Source: Ochromonadaceae sp. CCMP2298 (Eukaryota > Sar > Synurophyceae > Ochromonadales > Ochromonadaceae). From it: DNA of 17,338 bases. The notes beneath the pieces are model-generated. The model did no database searches and was not told the DNA's origin. It saw only the letters and a list, made by a program, of their open reading frames with translations. Shown here in pieces: positions 7,901 to 17,338 of the stretch. The translations under genes and the position numbers were made by a program. The stretch spans positions 1 to 17,338 of the forward strand of contig MU634018.1 of assembly GCA_026770595.1 (NCBI GenBank), written 5' to 3'. Positions within the stretch are counted from its first letter, which is position 1. Each line of letters opens with the position of its first letter.

Positions 7901-10900
7901 GCCTGGACGCACTGGTGCATGACTACCAGACCATCGGGGAGTCCTTCTTGATGAAGGTGGAGGAGGTGGTGGCCCGCACGGCTACGGGTTTCTCCCCCAT
8001 ACTAGCCGTCTACTACCACTACTGGGAGCGCTGCATCTATAACTGCATCGTGCAGATGATCGTCAGATCCATGGCTACCTTTATGGGCCTGCTGCAGTGC
8101 AAAGAGGGCCCCCCTTTGTTCAAGATCCTGGTGTCTCTCAACGGCAAGGAGCTCATGATCTCCCCCTCTCTCACGGAGGTCGACAAACTGATCACCAAGG
8201 GGGCCCGCAACATGGTCGAGTCTGCTCGCCACTTCGTGAGGTGGATGCACGGCACCTGTCTGCGCACCGAGCCGGTGCTGGTGCACGAGGACGAGGAGCC
8301 CTACGTGTTCTCCTTCTTCCAGGACATCTCGCAGAACCCCCAGGTGGTCAAGCTGGCCCTCTCTCTGACCAGCCAGACCAACCGCGTGTACAACTTCACC
8401 AACAAGTACCTAGACGGGTGGCGCCGGTACGACAAAGTGACCGGATTGTGGAACCCCAAGCGCAAGCAGCAGATAGAAAAGCTGCGCCCTACCTGCGACA
8501 ACCTGGACTCCGCCATGGCGTATTTCCAGGGCATCCGGGAGACAGTGGAGGCCCAGCAGACGATGAAGGACATCGACTTCTTGGCGATAGACATGTCCTC
8601 CGTGGCGGTGGGGGTGGCGAGGCAGGCGGAGTTGTGGAAGAACGACTACGGAGAAGTGCTGCTGACCACCTCCAACACGCTACTGACCAAACTGCAAGAC
8701 CGCATCACCCTGCTGGAGTCGCAGGTGTCAGCAGAGACGTCCGATCTGGAGCAGTTGAAGTTCGTGTTGAACGTCATCGCGGAGCTGGCCAACCTGATGC
8801 AAGACGTGGAGCTGGAGATGATCGACATCGCTGAGCGCTACCGCACCCTGGCGAGATACTGCATCCCTGTGCCTGAGGAGGAGATGGGGGCAGCCGTCAG
8901 CATCGACAAGCGCTGGCGCACTCTGTATGTGGACAGCCGCACCAGAGATCTGCGACTCATCGACACCAAGCAGCAGGTAAGCAGGATAGCAGGATGTATT
9001 TAAGTACTCACAAAGGGGGTGCTTTCTAAGTCTAATTCTCTCCCTCTTCCCCTCCCTCTCTCTCACTCTCTCCCTCTCTCCCTCTACCCCTAGTTCCGCG
9101 AGGTGACCTCCCAGCAGGACATCGAGTTCAGAGACCAGCTCACCAGCCTGCGCAAGGAATTCCTGGACGCAGGCCCGGGCGTGTCCACCGTAACTCTGGA
9201 CAAGGGGGTGGAATTACTGGCCGAGTACAAGCGCAAGGTGAACAAGCTCAACAAGGTCAAGGCAGAGCTCATCAACGCCCAAAACCTGTTCAACCTGGAC
9301 GTGAAGCCCTACCCCGAGCTGCACGAGACGATCGTGAACATCGAGCAGCTGAGCAAGATCTACGACCTGTACACGCAGTTCAAGGACTTCCAGGTACGTG
9401 TACTTGACGTGTATTTACATATATAAATATATATAACACATATATAACACATACATACCTCATATATACCACATATATAACACATATATAACACATCTAA
9501 CACATACATAACACATCTAACACTTCGCAGGAGAACATGAGCTCTATGCTGTGGGGGGACCTGGACATCACCCTGCTGCAGAAGGGGGCCGAGGAGTTCG
9601 AGAAGACTGCCAAGAAGTTCCCCAAGGAGCTGAAGGATATCTTCACCTTCAAGATGGTAGAGGCGCAGTTGGCCAACTTCAAGGAAGCCCTGCCCCTGGT
9701 GGTGAACTTGAAGAACGACGCGATGAAGTCCCGGCACTGGCAGAAGCTGATGGACGTTACAGGGGTCACCTTCGACATCTCCCTCAAGACGCTTACGCTG
9801 TCTAATATCTTCTCGATGGAGCTGCACAAGTACACGGCGTCTATCGAGGACATCATCAACGAGGCCGTGCAGGAGGCCAAGATCGAGAACGAGATGGCGA
9901 AGATCGACGCGGCCTGGCGCAACCACACGTTGGTGCTGGTGCGTTACAAGAAGGACGGACAGGACCGGGGCTTCATGCTGAGGCAGGCGGACGATCTGAA
10001 GCTAGAGCTGGAGGATAACATGCTCAATCTGCAGACCATCAGCGGCTCCCGCTTCGTGACTGCCTTCGTGGACCGCGTTCGGAAGTGGGAGAAGACGTTG
10101 AACATCGTGTCGGAGTGCCTGGAGATGTGGTTCACCGTACAGCGCAAGTGGGCATACCTCGAGGGCATATTCATAGGCGCAGAGGACATCCGCCTGCAGC
10201 TGCCAGAGGAGGCCAAGCGCTTCGACGCGATAGACAAACTGTTCAAGACGATCATGACGGCCACCTCCAAGAACCCCAACGTGGTGGACGCCTGCACGTC
10301 CGACAACCGCCTGCAGGTGCTGACCTCCCTCTCAGAAAGGCTGGACAGCTGCCAGAAGTCCCTCTCGGACTACCTGGACACCAAGCGCTCCTCCTTCCCC
10401 AGGTACGTACTACGTCACCACCGTACGTACTGTACATAATATACACTATATACTATAAACTATATACTGTATAACCCCCCCCCCCACCCCTTTCTAACCC
10501 CCCCTCTACTGTTCTCCTCCCTTCTCCTCCTTTATTGTTCTAATTTTTCCTACTAGGTTCTTCTTCATCTCCGACGACGAGCTGCTCTCCGTACTGGGCA
10601 ACTCCGACCCCTCCTCCATCCAGATCCACCTGCTGAAGCTGTTCGATAACGTCAAGAGCATGCACTTCGCGCGCAACAACAAGGTGGTCGAGGGAATGTC
10701 TTCCTCGGAGGCGGAGGGGTTCACCTTCCGCACGATCACGAATATCGACGGCCCCGTGGAGAGCTGGATGACCGCGTGTGAGGAGGAGATGCATGTTAGT
10801 CTGCGGGATATCACCAAGGAGGGGGTGTTTATTTATGCCAAGAACGACCGCACGGAGTGGCTCAAGATGGTGCTGGGTATGGTGGGGCTGGTGGGCAGCC

Positions 10901-13900
10901 AGATCTGGTGGACATGGGAGGTGGAGGACACGTTTAGGCAGGCCAAGGACGGCAACAAGTACGCCATGAAGGACCTGGAGGCCAAACTGACCGGCCAGCT
11001 GAACGACCTGGTGGCCATGGTGCGGGACAAGCTGGACAAGATCACCCGCAAGAAGGTCAACACGCTGCTCATCATAGACGTGCATGCGAGAGACATCGTG
11101 GACGGGTTCGTGAGGGAGAGCGTGTTGAACGCGAAGGAGTTTGCGTGGGAGAGCCAGCTGCGCTTCTACTGGGACAGAGACGTGGACGACTGCATCATCC
11201 GACAGTGCACGGGCAAGTTCAGATACGGGTACGAGTACATGGGCCTCAACGGCCGCCTCGTGATCACCCCCCTGACCGACAGATGCTACATGACTTTGAC
11301 GCAGGCGCTGACCTTCAAACTGGGCGGCTCGCCTGCCGGGCCTGCTGGTACGGGCAAGACAGAGACCGTGAAGGACCTGGCCAAGTCCCTGGCCCTGCCC
11401 TGCTTCGTGATCAACTGCGGAGACGGCCTGGACTACAAGGCCATGGCGTCCATCTTCAAGGGGCTGGTGCAGGTGGGTGCCTGGGGCTGCTTCGACGAGT
11501 TCAACCGCATCAACATCGAGGTGCTGAGTGTCGTGTCGGCGCAACTGAGGGCCATTCAGAACGCCCTCATATACGACCGACCCACGTGCGACATCGGCAT
11601 CGGCGGGGACATGACCATCCGACGAGTGGCGGGCTTCGCCATCTGCGGCTTCTTTATCACCATGAACCCCGGGTACGCGGGTCGCACAGAGCTTCCCGAC
11701 AACCTCAAGGCGCTCTTCCGGCCAGTCACCATGATCGTGCCCGATCTGCAGCAGATCTGCGAGATAATGCTGTTCTCGGAGGGCTTCGAGGGCGCCAAGG
11801 TGTTGGCCAAGAAGATGACCGTGCTCTACAAGCTCTCCAAGGAGCAGCTCAGTAAGCAGTACCACTATGACTTCGGACTGCGCGCTCTGAAGTCGGTGCT
11901 GGTCATGGCGGGCGGGCTGAAGAGGCAGTACCAAGACATGGCGGAGGACCTGGTGCTCATGAGATGCCTCAGGGACTCAAACATGCCCAAGTTCGTGTTC
12001 GAAGATGTGCCCCTCTTCTCGGGCCTTATTAACGACCTGTTCCCAGGTACCTATTATAACTAACACCTTTTACGACACATATTATAACACATATTTTAAC
12101 ACCTATTAATACCTATCATAAAACCTATTATAACACATAATATAACACCTAACACATAATCCAACCAACCATTTAGGCATGGACTGTCCCCGTGTGGGCT
12201 ACGAGGACCTCAAGCAGGCCTGCCTGGACGACCTCGAGGCCAAGGGATTCCGCTGCTCCAACGACCAGGTTCGTAGATTCCCACCCCCCCTAACTTTCCA
12301 GGTTCCGCAGTCCCCTCTAACCCCCTTTCTCCCCCTACACCTCCATCCCCCCCCCCCTCGCAGGTGTTCTTCGAGCAGGCGGACAAGATCATCCAGATGT
12401 ACGAGACACAGCTGGTGCGACACACCACCATGATCGTCGGACCCTCAGGCGGGGGCAAGTCTCTAGTGCTGGACACTTTGAAGAACGCCTGCCTGGCCAG
12501 CGAGAACGTCGTGGTGAAGATGAGCGTGGTGAACCCCAAGGCCCAGCCGCTCAACGAGCTGTACGGAGAGATGGATCCCGTTACGCGCGACTGGACAGAC
12601 GGCATCCTGTCAAAGCTCTTCCGCGAGCTGAACGAGCCCCTGCCCCCCGGCAAGGAGAACGAGATGCGCTGGATTGTGTACGACGGGGACGTGGACGCGC
12701 TCTGGGTGGAGAATATGAACTCAGTGATGGACGACAACAGACTTCTCACGCTGCCCAACGGCGAGCGCATCCGCCTGCAGCCCCACTGCGCCATGATCTG
12801 CGAGACCTTCGACCTGCAGTACGCCTCTCCCGCCACCATCTCTCGATGCGGGATGGTGTGGGTGGACCCCCAGAACCTGGGATATACCCCCTACTACGAG
12901 CGCTGGGTGCGCATCCGCTACGGCAACTCTGTGCTGATCCCGGAGGAGAACCAGGGCGCGGCTGATCGCCTCATGTCTCTGTACGAGAAGTACGTACCCA
13001 AGTGCATAGACATGATTCTGTCCGGATTGGTGGATGGGGAGATGGGGCAGAGACTAAAGCAGGTTATTCCCGTGTCCAATATCGACATGGTGAAGCAGCT
13101 CTGCTCATGCCTCGACACCTTCCTGCCCCTCGAGGTGGCCGACCAGATGGACGTGGAGCACATGTACATCTACTGCCTCGTGTGGTCGTGCGGCGCGGGG
13201 CTGGTGGGCGACGCGCGCAAGAGCTTCGACGACTTCGTCAAGAAGATAGCCAGAGAGGCGCTGCCCGACGGCCTGCTGTATGACAACTTCTACGACCTGG
13301 AGATGCACAAGTGGGAGAAGTGGCAGGGGCAGGTGCCGGCATACGCTGAGCCCAGCCCCTTCAAGTTCTACGAGGTGATGGTGCCCACTACGGACAGCGT
13401 GCTGTACAGCCACATGCTCAAGAAGCTCGCACCGCAGAGGCCCATCCTCTTCGTGGGAGAGAGCGGCACGGCCAAGACGACCATCATACAGAAGTACCTC
13501 AGTCTGCTGCCCACTGCGCAGTACAGCCGCCTCAACATAAACTTCTCCTCCCGCACCACCTCGGCCGACGTGCAGACCAACGTGGAGGCGAATGTGGACA
13601 AGCGCTCAGGCAACATCTACGGCCCCCCCTCGGGCAAGAAGTTGATCGTGTTCGTGGACGACCTCAACATGCCCAAGGTGGACACCTACGGCACACAGCA
13701 GCCCATCGCCCTGCTGCACTTCCTGATGGGGCGCGGCTGCGTGTACGACAGGCAGAAGGACCTCAATCTGAAGATGCTCAAGGACCTGCAGTACATAGGG
13801 GCGATGGGCCCGCCCGGCGGAGGCCGCAACCCGGTGGATCCTCGGTTCATCGCCTTATTCAACGTGTTCAACCTCTGCCCCCCCACTGCCCAGGTGCTCA

Positions 13901-16900
13901 CCAATATCTACTCAGCCATCATCACCACTCGCTACGCGCACTTCGCGGACAGTGTGAAGGTGGCTGCGGGCAAGATCACCGCCTGCAGTCTGCGGCTGTT
14001 CCACTTCATGTCTGAGAAAATGCCCCCCACGCCCTCGAAGTTCCACTACATCTTCAACCTGCGCGACCTGTCCCGCATCTACGAGGGCCTGTGCAACGGC
14101 ACGCCGGACGTGATCAGCACGCACCAGAGCTTTGCCCGCATGTGGCGCAACGAGTGCGACCGCGTGTTCTGCGACCGCCTCACCACCACCGAGGACCAGA
14201 ACACATTCTACGGCGAGCTGCGGGCTATCGTCAAAGAGACCTATGGGGACTGCGTGGACATCGCGATGAAGAACCCCTCTCTGTTTGGGGACTTCCAGGA
14301 CGCCGTGGGGCGGCTGTCCGAAGGGGGGGATCAGGAGGACGTGCGGCTCTACAAGGATCTAGGCGGGTACGACGAGATCCGCTCCATCTTCTCGCAGGTG
14401 CTGGTGCTGTACGGGGACACGCACAAGCCCATGTCGCTGGTTTTGTTCGAGCAGGCCCTGGAGCACCTATGCCGCATCCACAGAATCATCCGAAACCCCC
14501 GAGGCAACGCGTTGCTGGTAGGTGTGGGGGGGTCTGGCAAGCAGTCACTGACGGCGCTGGCTACGTACTGTGCGGGTTACAAGCTGTTCCAGATAAGTCT
14601 GTCGAGGGGCTACGGGGAGGAGCAATTCAAGGACGACCTCAAGGAGCTGTACAAGATGCTGGGGGTGTCCGAGGTGGTGTTCTTGTTCACAGATGCGCAC
14701 GTGGTGGAGGAGGGCTTCCTGGAGTTCGTGAACAACATGCTGACCACGGGCATGGTGCCGGCCCTCTACGCGCAGGACGAGAAGGACGCCCTGTGCAACA
14801 CAGTACGTACTGCGGTCAAGCACGCCGGCCTGCCAGAGACGCCCGACAACCTGTGGAACTTCTACGTCAACCGCTGTCGCGACAATCTGCACATCGTGCT
14901 GGCGATGAGCCCCTCGGGCTCCAAACTGCGCCTGCGCTGCCGCAACTTCCCCGGCCTCGTGTCCAACGCAGTGATCGACTGGTTCTTCCCCTGGCCCGCC
15001 GACGCGCTGACCAAGGTGGCGGAGTTTTTCCTCATGGAGGAGGTTCTGCCGGAGGAGCACCGGGCCAACATCATATCCCACCTGGTCTTCACGCACCAGG
15101 AGGTGACCGCCGCCGCGTCTCGCTTTGCGGAGGAGCTGCGCAGGTACTACTACGTGACGCCCAAGAACTACCTCGACTACCTGTCCAACTACCGCATCCA
15201 GCTGGCCCAAAACTCAAGACGCATCACGAACTCCACCAAGCGCCTGGAGGGGGGGCTGCAGAAGCTGATCGAGGCCGCTAGTGCGGTGGATCGCATGAAG
15301 ATCGTGTTGATGGAGAAGAAGATCGTGGTGGACGACAAGACCCTCAAGGTGCAGGCCATGATCGCCACCATTCAGGAGAAGACCGCCATCGCCAATGTCT
15401 CCCAGGAGGAGGCCAGCGTGAAGCAGGTGTTCGCAGAGGAGCAGGCGGTGATCATCAAGAGAGAGAAGGCCAACGCGGACGAGGCGCTGATGGAGGCGCT
15501 GCCGGCCGTGGAGGCAGCCGAGGCCGCGCTGAACAACCTGGACAAGAACGATCTCACGGAGCTCAAGGCCTTCACCAACCCCCCCCCGGCCGTGAAGTCC
15601 CTATGCATGCAGCTGGTGTGTCTGCGGCCCACGGGGGAGAAGTTCGAGGAGAACTGGAACGACGCCAAGAAACTGCTGGGTAACGCCTCTCTGCTGCAGA
15701 AGCTGAAGGACTACCCCAAAGACGACCTGAACGACAAGCAGGTGAAGAAGGTGAACAAGTACTTCGGGGAGGACCTGACTCTGGAGGGGATGAAGTCCAC
15801 CTCCAAGGCAGGGTACGGGCTGCTCACGTGGGTGGTGGCCATCATAAAGTACTACGAGGTGGCGAAGAACGTGGCGCCGCTGAGGGAGAAGGTGAAGGCG
15901 CTGGAGAAGGGGCAGCGGCAGACGGAGGCGGAGTTGGCGCTGCTGCACACCACGCTGTCTGCTTTGGCTAAGGAGATAGGCGAGCTGAACACGGCCTATG
16001 CAGAGTCCTCTGGCGAGCTGGATGTGCTGCAGACGGAGGCCGCGCTGATGGCCAAGAGGCTCGAGGCCGCCTCCAAGCTGATCGACGGCCTGACCGGCGA
16101 GCGCACCCGCTGGTCTGCAGACGTGGTGGGACTGGAGCAGCAGAGCCTCAAGTTGGTCGGAGACTGCGTGCTGGGCGCCTCCTTCCTCTCCTACGTGGGC
16201 GCCTTCACGACCGACTACCGCCGCAACCTCATCTACGACAGATTCCTGGGAGACGTGCAGACCCGCGGCATCCCCCTGTCCGACAAGTTCACTCTGGAGA
16301 AGCTGCTCACTACGGACGCCACGGTGCAGGGGTGGGTAGCCAAGGGCCTGCCCGCGGACGACCACTCAGTGCAGAACGGCATCCTCACCACCTGTGCGTC
16401 CCGCTTCCCCCTCTGCATCGACCCGCAGCAGCAGGCCGTGGGTTGGATCAAGCGCACCTACGCGGGCAAGAATCTGTCCGTCAAGACGCTGACAGACTCA
16501 GACTTCATGAAGCACCTCGAGCTAGCCATCCAGTTCGGAAACCCCTTCCTGTTCGAAAACATCGACGAGGAGTTGGACCCCATGCTGGACCCCGTGCTGG
16601 AGAAGAACATCGTGCGAGAGGGGGGCGCGAACATGATCAAGATCGGAGACAAGATGATCGAGTGGGACGAGAACTTCCGCCTGTTCTTCACGACGAAGCT
16701 GGCCAACCCGCACTACTCCCCCGAGGTGATGGGTAAGACGATGATCATCAACTACGGCGTAACCATGGACGGACTGGCAAACCAGCTCCTCAACGTGGTC
16801 GTCGCCAACGAGCGACCCGACTTGGAGAAGCAGTGGGCTGACCTGGTGGGCGAGATGGGCGAGAACGCACTGCTGCTGGTCAGCCTCGAAGACACCCTGC

Positions 16901-17338
16901 TGAGGGAATTATCCTCCTCCACTGGCAATATCCTGGACAACCACGAGCTCATTGAGACTCTGGAGAACACCAAGTCCAAGGCGGTGGAGATCCAGGGCAA
17001 GCTGCAGATGGCCGAGAACACTAAGACGGAAATATCCACCGCCCGCAGTGTCTATAAGCCGGTAGCCAAGAGGGGGTCTATTTTGTACTTCGCGGAGGCG
17101 GGGCTGTCCACCATCAACTCGATGTATGAGATCTCTCTCGACTCCTTCCTGGGCGTGTTCCGCAACTCCCTGGAGACCGCCAAGAAGGACGCCAACCTGG
17201 ACGCACGCCTGCGCAACATGATAGGTAATAAATACCCTATTCCCTATACCCTATACCCTATACCCTATACCCTATACCCTATACCCTATACCCTATACCC
17301 TATACCCTATACCCTATACCCTATACCCTATACCCTAT
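4955..17338 (+). CDS. DNAH10: Axonemal dynein heavy chain, DNAH10 / inner arm I1 1-beta type, 3' end outside window
   Basis: Motor subunit of a ciliary inner dynein arm: hydrolyses ATP and slides doublet microtubules. Exons: 4955-5183, 5264-8976, 9094-9393, 9531-10402, 10557-12046, 12177-12268, 12364-17224. All phases agree and 3852 residues are encoded. Order seen: N-terminus (MSSAMLQDDRVRWIRQKV), Glu-rich insert (about 77-135), tail domain DHC_N1 (about 320-900) with a Gly/Ser/Ala loop near 630-650, linker (about 1315-1750, with FPRFFFISDDELLS), AAA1 P-loop GPAGTGKT (1966-1973) with CFDEFNRI, AAA2 GPSGGGKS (2258), AAA3 GESGTAKT (2597) with VDDLNMPK, AAA4 GVGGSGKQ (2952) with FLFTDAH, stalk helices around the microtubule-binding domain (about 3296-3400), then the AAA5 region. 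The DNAH10 call rests on blocks such as KALFRPV, VPDLQQICEIMLFSEGF, YHYDFGLRALKSVLVMAG and DGDVDALWVENMNSVMDDN, judged from memory without alignment. The start has an in-frame TAA 12 bp upstream. About 600-700 residues (AAA6, C-terminus) are missing, judging by family length. Confidence 0.93.
5184..5263 (+). other. Dynein intron 1
   Basis: Phase 1 intron of 80 bp, donor GAAG|GTGAGA, acceptor TTGTTTAG|TTGAGG. GACTAAC at 5227-5233 is a near-perfect branch-point match. It joins the conserved N-terminal residues to the acidic insert. Confidence 0.9.
8977..9093 (+). other. Dynein intron 2, pyrimidine-repeat rich
   Basis: Phase 0 intron of 117 bp, donor CAG|GTAAGC, acceptor CCCCTAG|TTCCGC. From about 9035 to the acceptor it is an almost pure run of CTCTCC-type repeats, an unusually long polypyrimidine tract. 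Splicing joins DTKQQ to FREVTSQQD. Confidence 0.92.
9394..9530 (+). other. Dynein intron 3, TATAACACA tandem repeat
   Basis: Phase 0 intron of 137 bp, donor CAG|GTACGT, acceptor CTTCGCAG|GAGAAC. About 105 bp in the middle consist of imperfect copies of TATATAACACA and its variants CATCTAACACA and CATACATAACA, so many branch-point-like adenosines (CTAAC, ATAAC) lie in a row. Splicing joins FKDFQ to ENMSSMLWGDL. Confidence 0.92.
10403..10556 (+). other. Dynein intron 4, repeated GTACGTACT and poly-C
   Basis: Phase 2 intron of 154 bp, donor CCCAG|GTACGT, acceptor CCTACTAG|GTTCTT. The donor word GTACGTACT recurs at 10423-10431, followed by an AT-rich TATACTATA stretch and then a C-rich run. Splicing restores FPRFFFISDDELLS, a strongly conserved dynein block, which confirms both sites. 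Confidence 0.95.
12047..12176 (+). other. Dynein intron 5, TATTATAACACATA repeats
   Basis: Phase 1 intron of 130 bp, donor CCCAG|GTACCT, acceptor CATTTAG|GCATGG. The interior is made of imperfect TATTATAACACATA and ACACCTATTA units, closely resembling the filling of intron 3. Splicing gives DLFPG-MDCPRVGY, a conserved junction leading into AAA2. Confidence 0.93.
12269..12363 (+). other. Dynein intron 6, weak donor
   Basis: Phase 0 intron of 95 bp, donor CCAG|GTTCGT (poor consensus), acceptor CCCTCGCAG|GTGTTC after a C-rich run. A second copy of CCAGGTTC at 12298-12305 offers a donor 33 nt downstream whose use would insert 11 residues in frame. Splicing at the first donor joins CSNDQ to VFFEQADKI just before the AAA2 P-loop. 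Confidence 0.85.
17225..17338 (+). other. Dynein intron 7 (start only)
   Basis: The donor ATG-ATA-G|GTAATA interrupts the conserved LRNMI block in phase 1; the family usually continues with Asp, which a G plus AC split codon would supply. Nothing resembling dynein follows. The visible intron is the heptamer repeat. Its acceptor lies outside the window. Confidence 0.85.
17234..17338. repeat. Telomere-like heptamer array (CCCTATA)n
   Basis: Fifteen head-to-tail copies of ACCCTAT fill the end of the window; only the second copy deviates (TCCCTAT). On the opposite strand the unit is TATAGGG, one base away from the TTTAGGG telomere repeat known from plants and many algae. It lies inside an intron of the dynein gene. 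Confidence 0.97.

Noticed and set aside
7249-7920. 223-residue minus-strand frame, and similar ones at 14545-15210 and 15601-16365
   Set aside because: All are antisense to conserved dynein sequence and have the same biased shadow composition.
10403-10440. GTACGTAC palindromes as a possible regulatory hairpin
   Set aside because: The 8-bp self-complementary word recurs but gives only a very short stem, and the same word also appears in exon sequence near 14811. Chance or donor duplication is enough.
10540-11934. 464-residue open frame on the minus strand
   Set aside because: It lies antisense to dynein exon 5, which encodes the linker and AAA1 with conserved motifs. Long antisense frames are expected with high GC at third positions; its His/Leu/Gln-rich composition is typical of such shadows.
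14091-15281. 396-residue open frame on the plus strand
   Set aside because: It is a shifted frame over dynein AAA3 to the stalk. The AAA4 P-loop, Walker B and stalk motifs are all in the other frame, which is open from 12364 to 17224.
17234-17338. A true chromosome end truncating the dynein gene
   Set aside because: At a right-hand chromosome end the plus strand should carry the G-rich telomere strand. Here the plus strand is the C-rich one, so the orientation is wrong. The array also follows a good splice donor, which fits an intron.
1-17338. CRISPR array, prokaryotic defence island, transposon, tRNA or rRNA gene
   Set aside because: No spaced repeats of CRISPR type, no transposase or integrase frame, no terminal inverted repeats and no tRNA or rRNA fold were seen. 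Spliced genes show the DNA is eukaryotic.

Overview
The window is nuclear DNA of a eukaryote. Its genes are interrupted by short GT-AG introns (80 to 154 bp), the coding exons are rich in G and C at third positions, and the standard genetic code fits every reading frame. Three traits together suggest a flagellated photosynthetic stramenopile (ochrophyte) alga or a close relative. One gene encodes an axonemal inner-arm dynein heavy chain. One encodes a protein whose N-terminus looks like the two-part plastid signal of algae with complex plastids (hydrophobic signal peptide, then A|F-V-F-P-P). Spacing between genes is compact. The lineage is an inference, because no rRNA or other marker is present.

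Layout, left to right. (1) Minus strand, 2676 to beyond position 1: a TMC-like multipass channel (three exons in view, 3' end outside the window). (2) Plus strand, 3118-3753: an unrecognised, probably plastid-targeted protein. Genes 1 and 2 are divergent and share about 0.4 kb of upstream DNA that carries a 22-bp tandem duplication. (3) Minus strand, 4520-4097: a small three-exon gene for an 83-residue protein with a mitochondrial-type presequence. It can only be found by splicing. (4) Plus strand, 4955 to beyond 17338: an axonemal dynein heavy chain of the DNAH10 (inner arm I1/f, 1-beta) type, with seven exons in view encoding 3852 residues from the N-terminal tail through AAA1-AAA4, the stalk and the microtubule-binding domain into the AAA5 region. 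AAA6 and the C-terminus lie outside. Genes 3 and 4 are divergent across 434 bp.

Functionally, the dynein is part of the machinery that bends flagella. The neighbouring TMC-like protein belongs to a family best known as part of mechanotransduction channels in animal ciliated and sensory cells, so the pairing is suggestive but could be accidental. The other two proteins appear to be unrelated organelle proteins.

The most interesting signals are in the introns. One TMC intron is flanked by perfect 15-bp direct repeats containing AG|GT, is a multiple of three long, has no in-frame stop and is filled with short tandem repeats, as expected of a recently born intron. Several dynein introns consist largely of short tandem repeats, two of them sharing a TATAACACA-type motif. 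The last intron opens with 15 copies of a telomere-like heptamer (CCCTATA).
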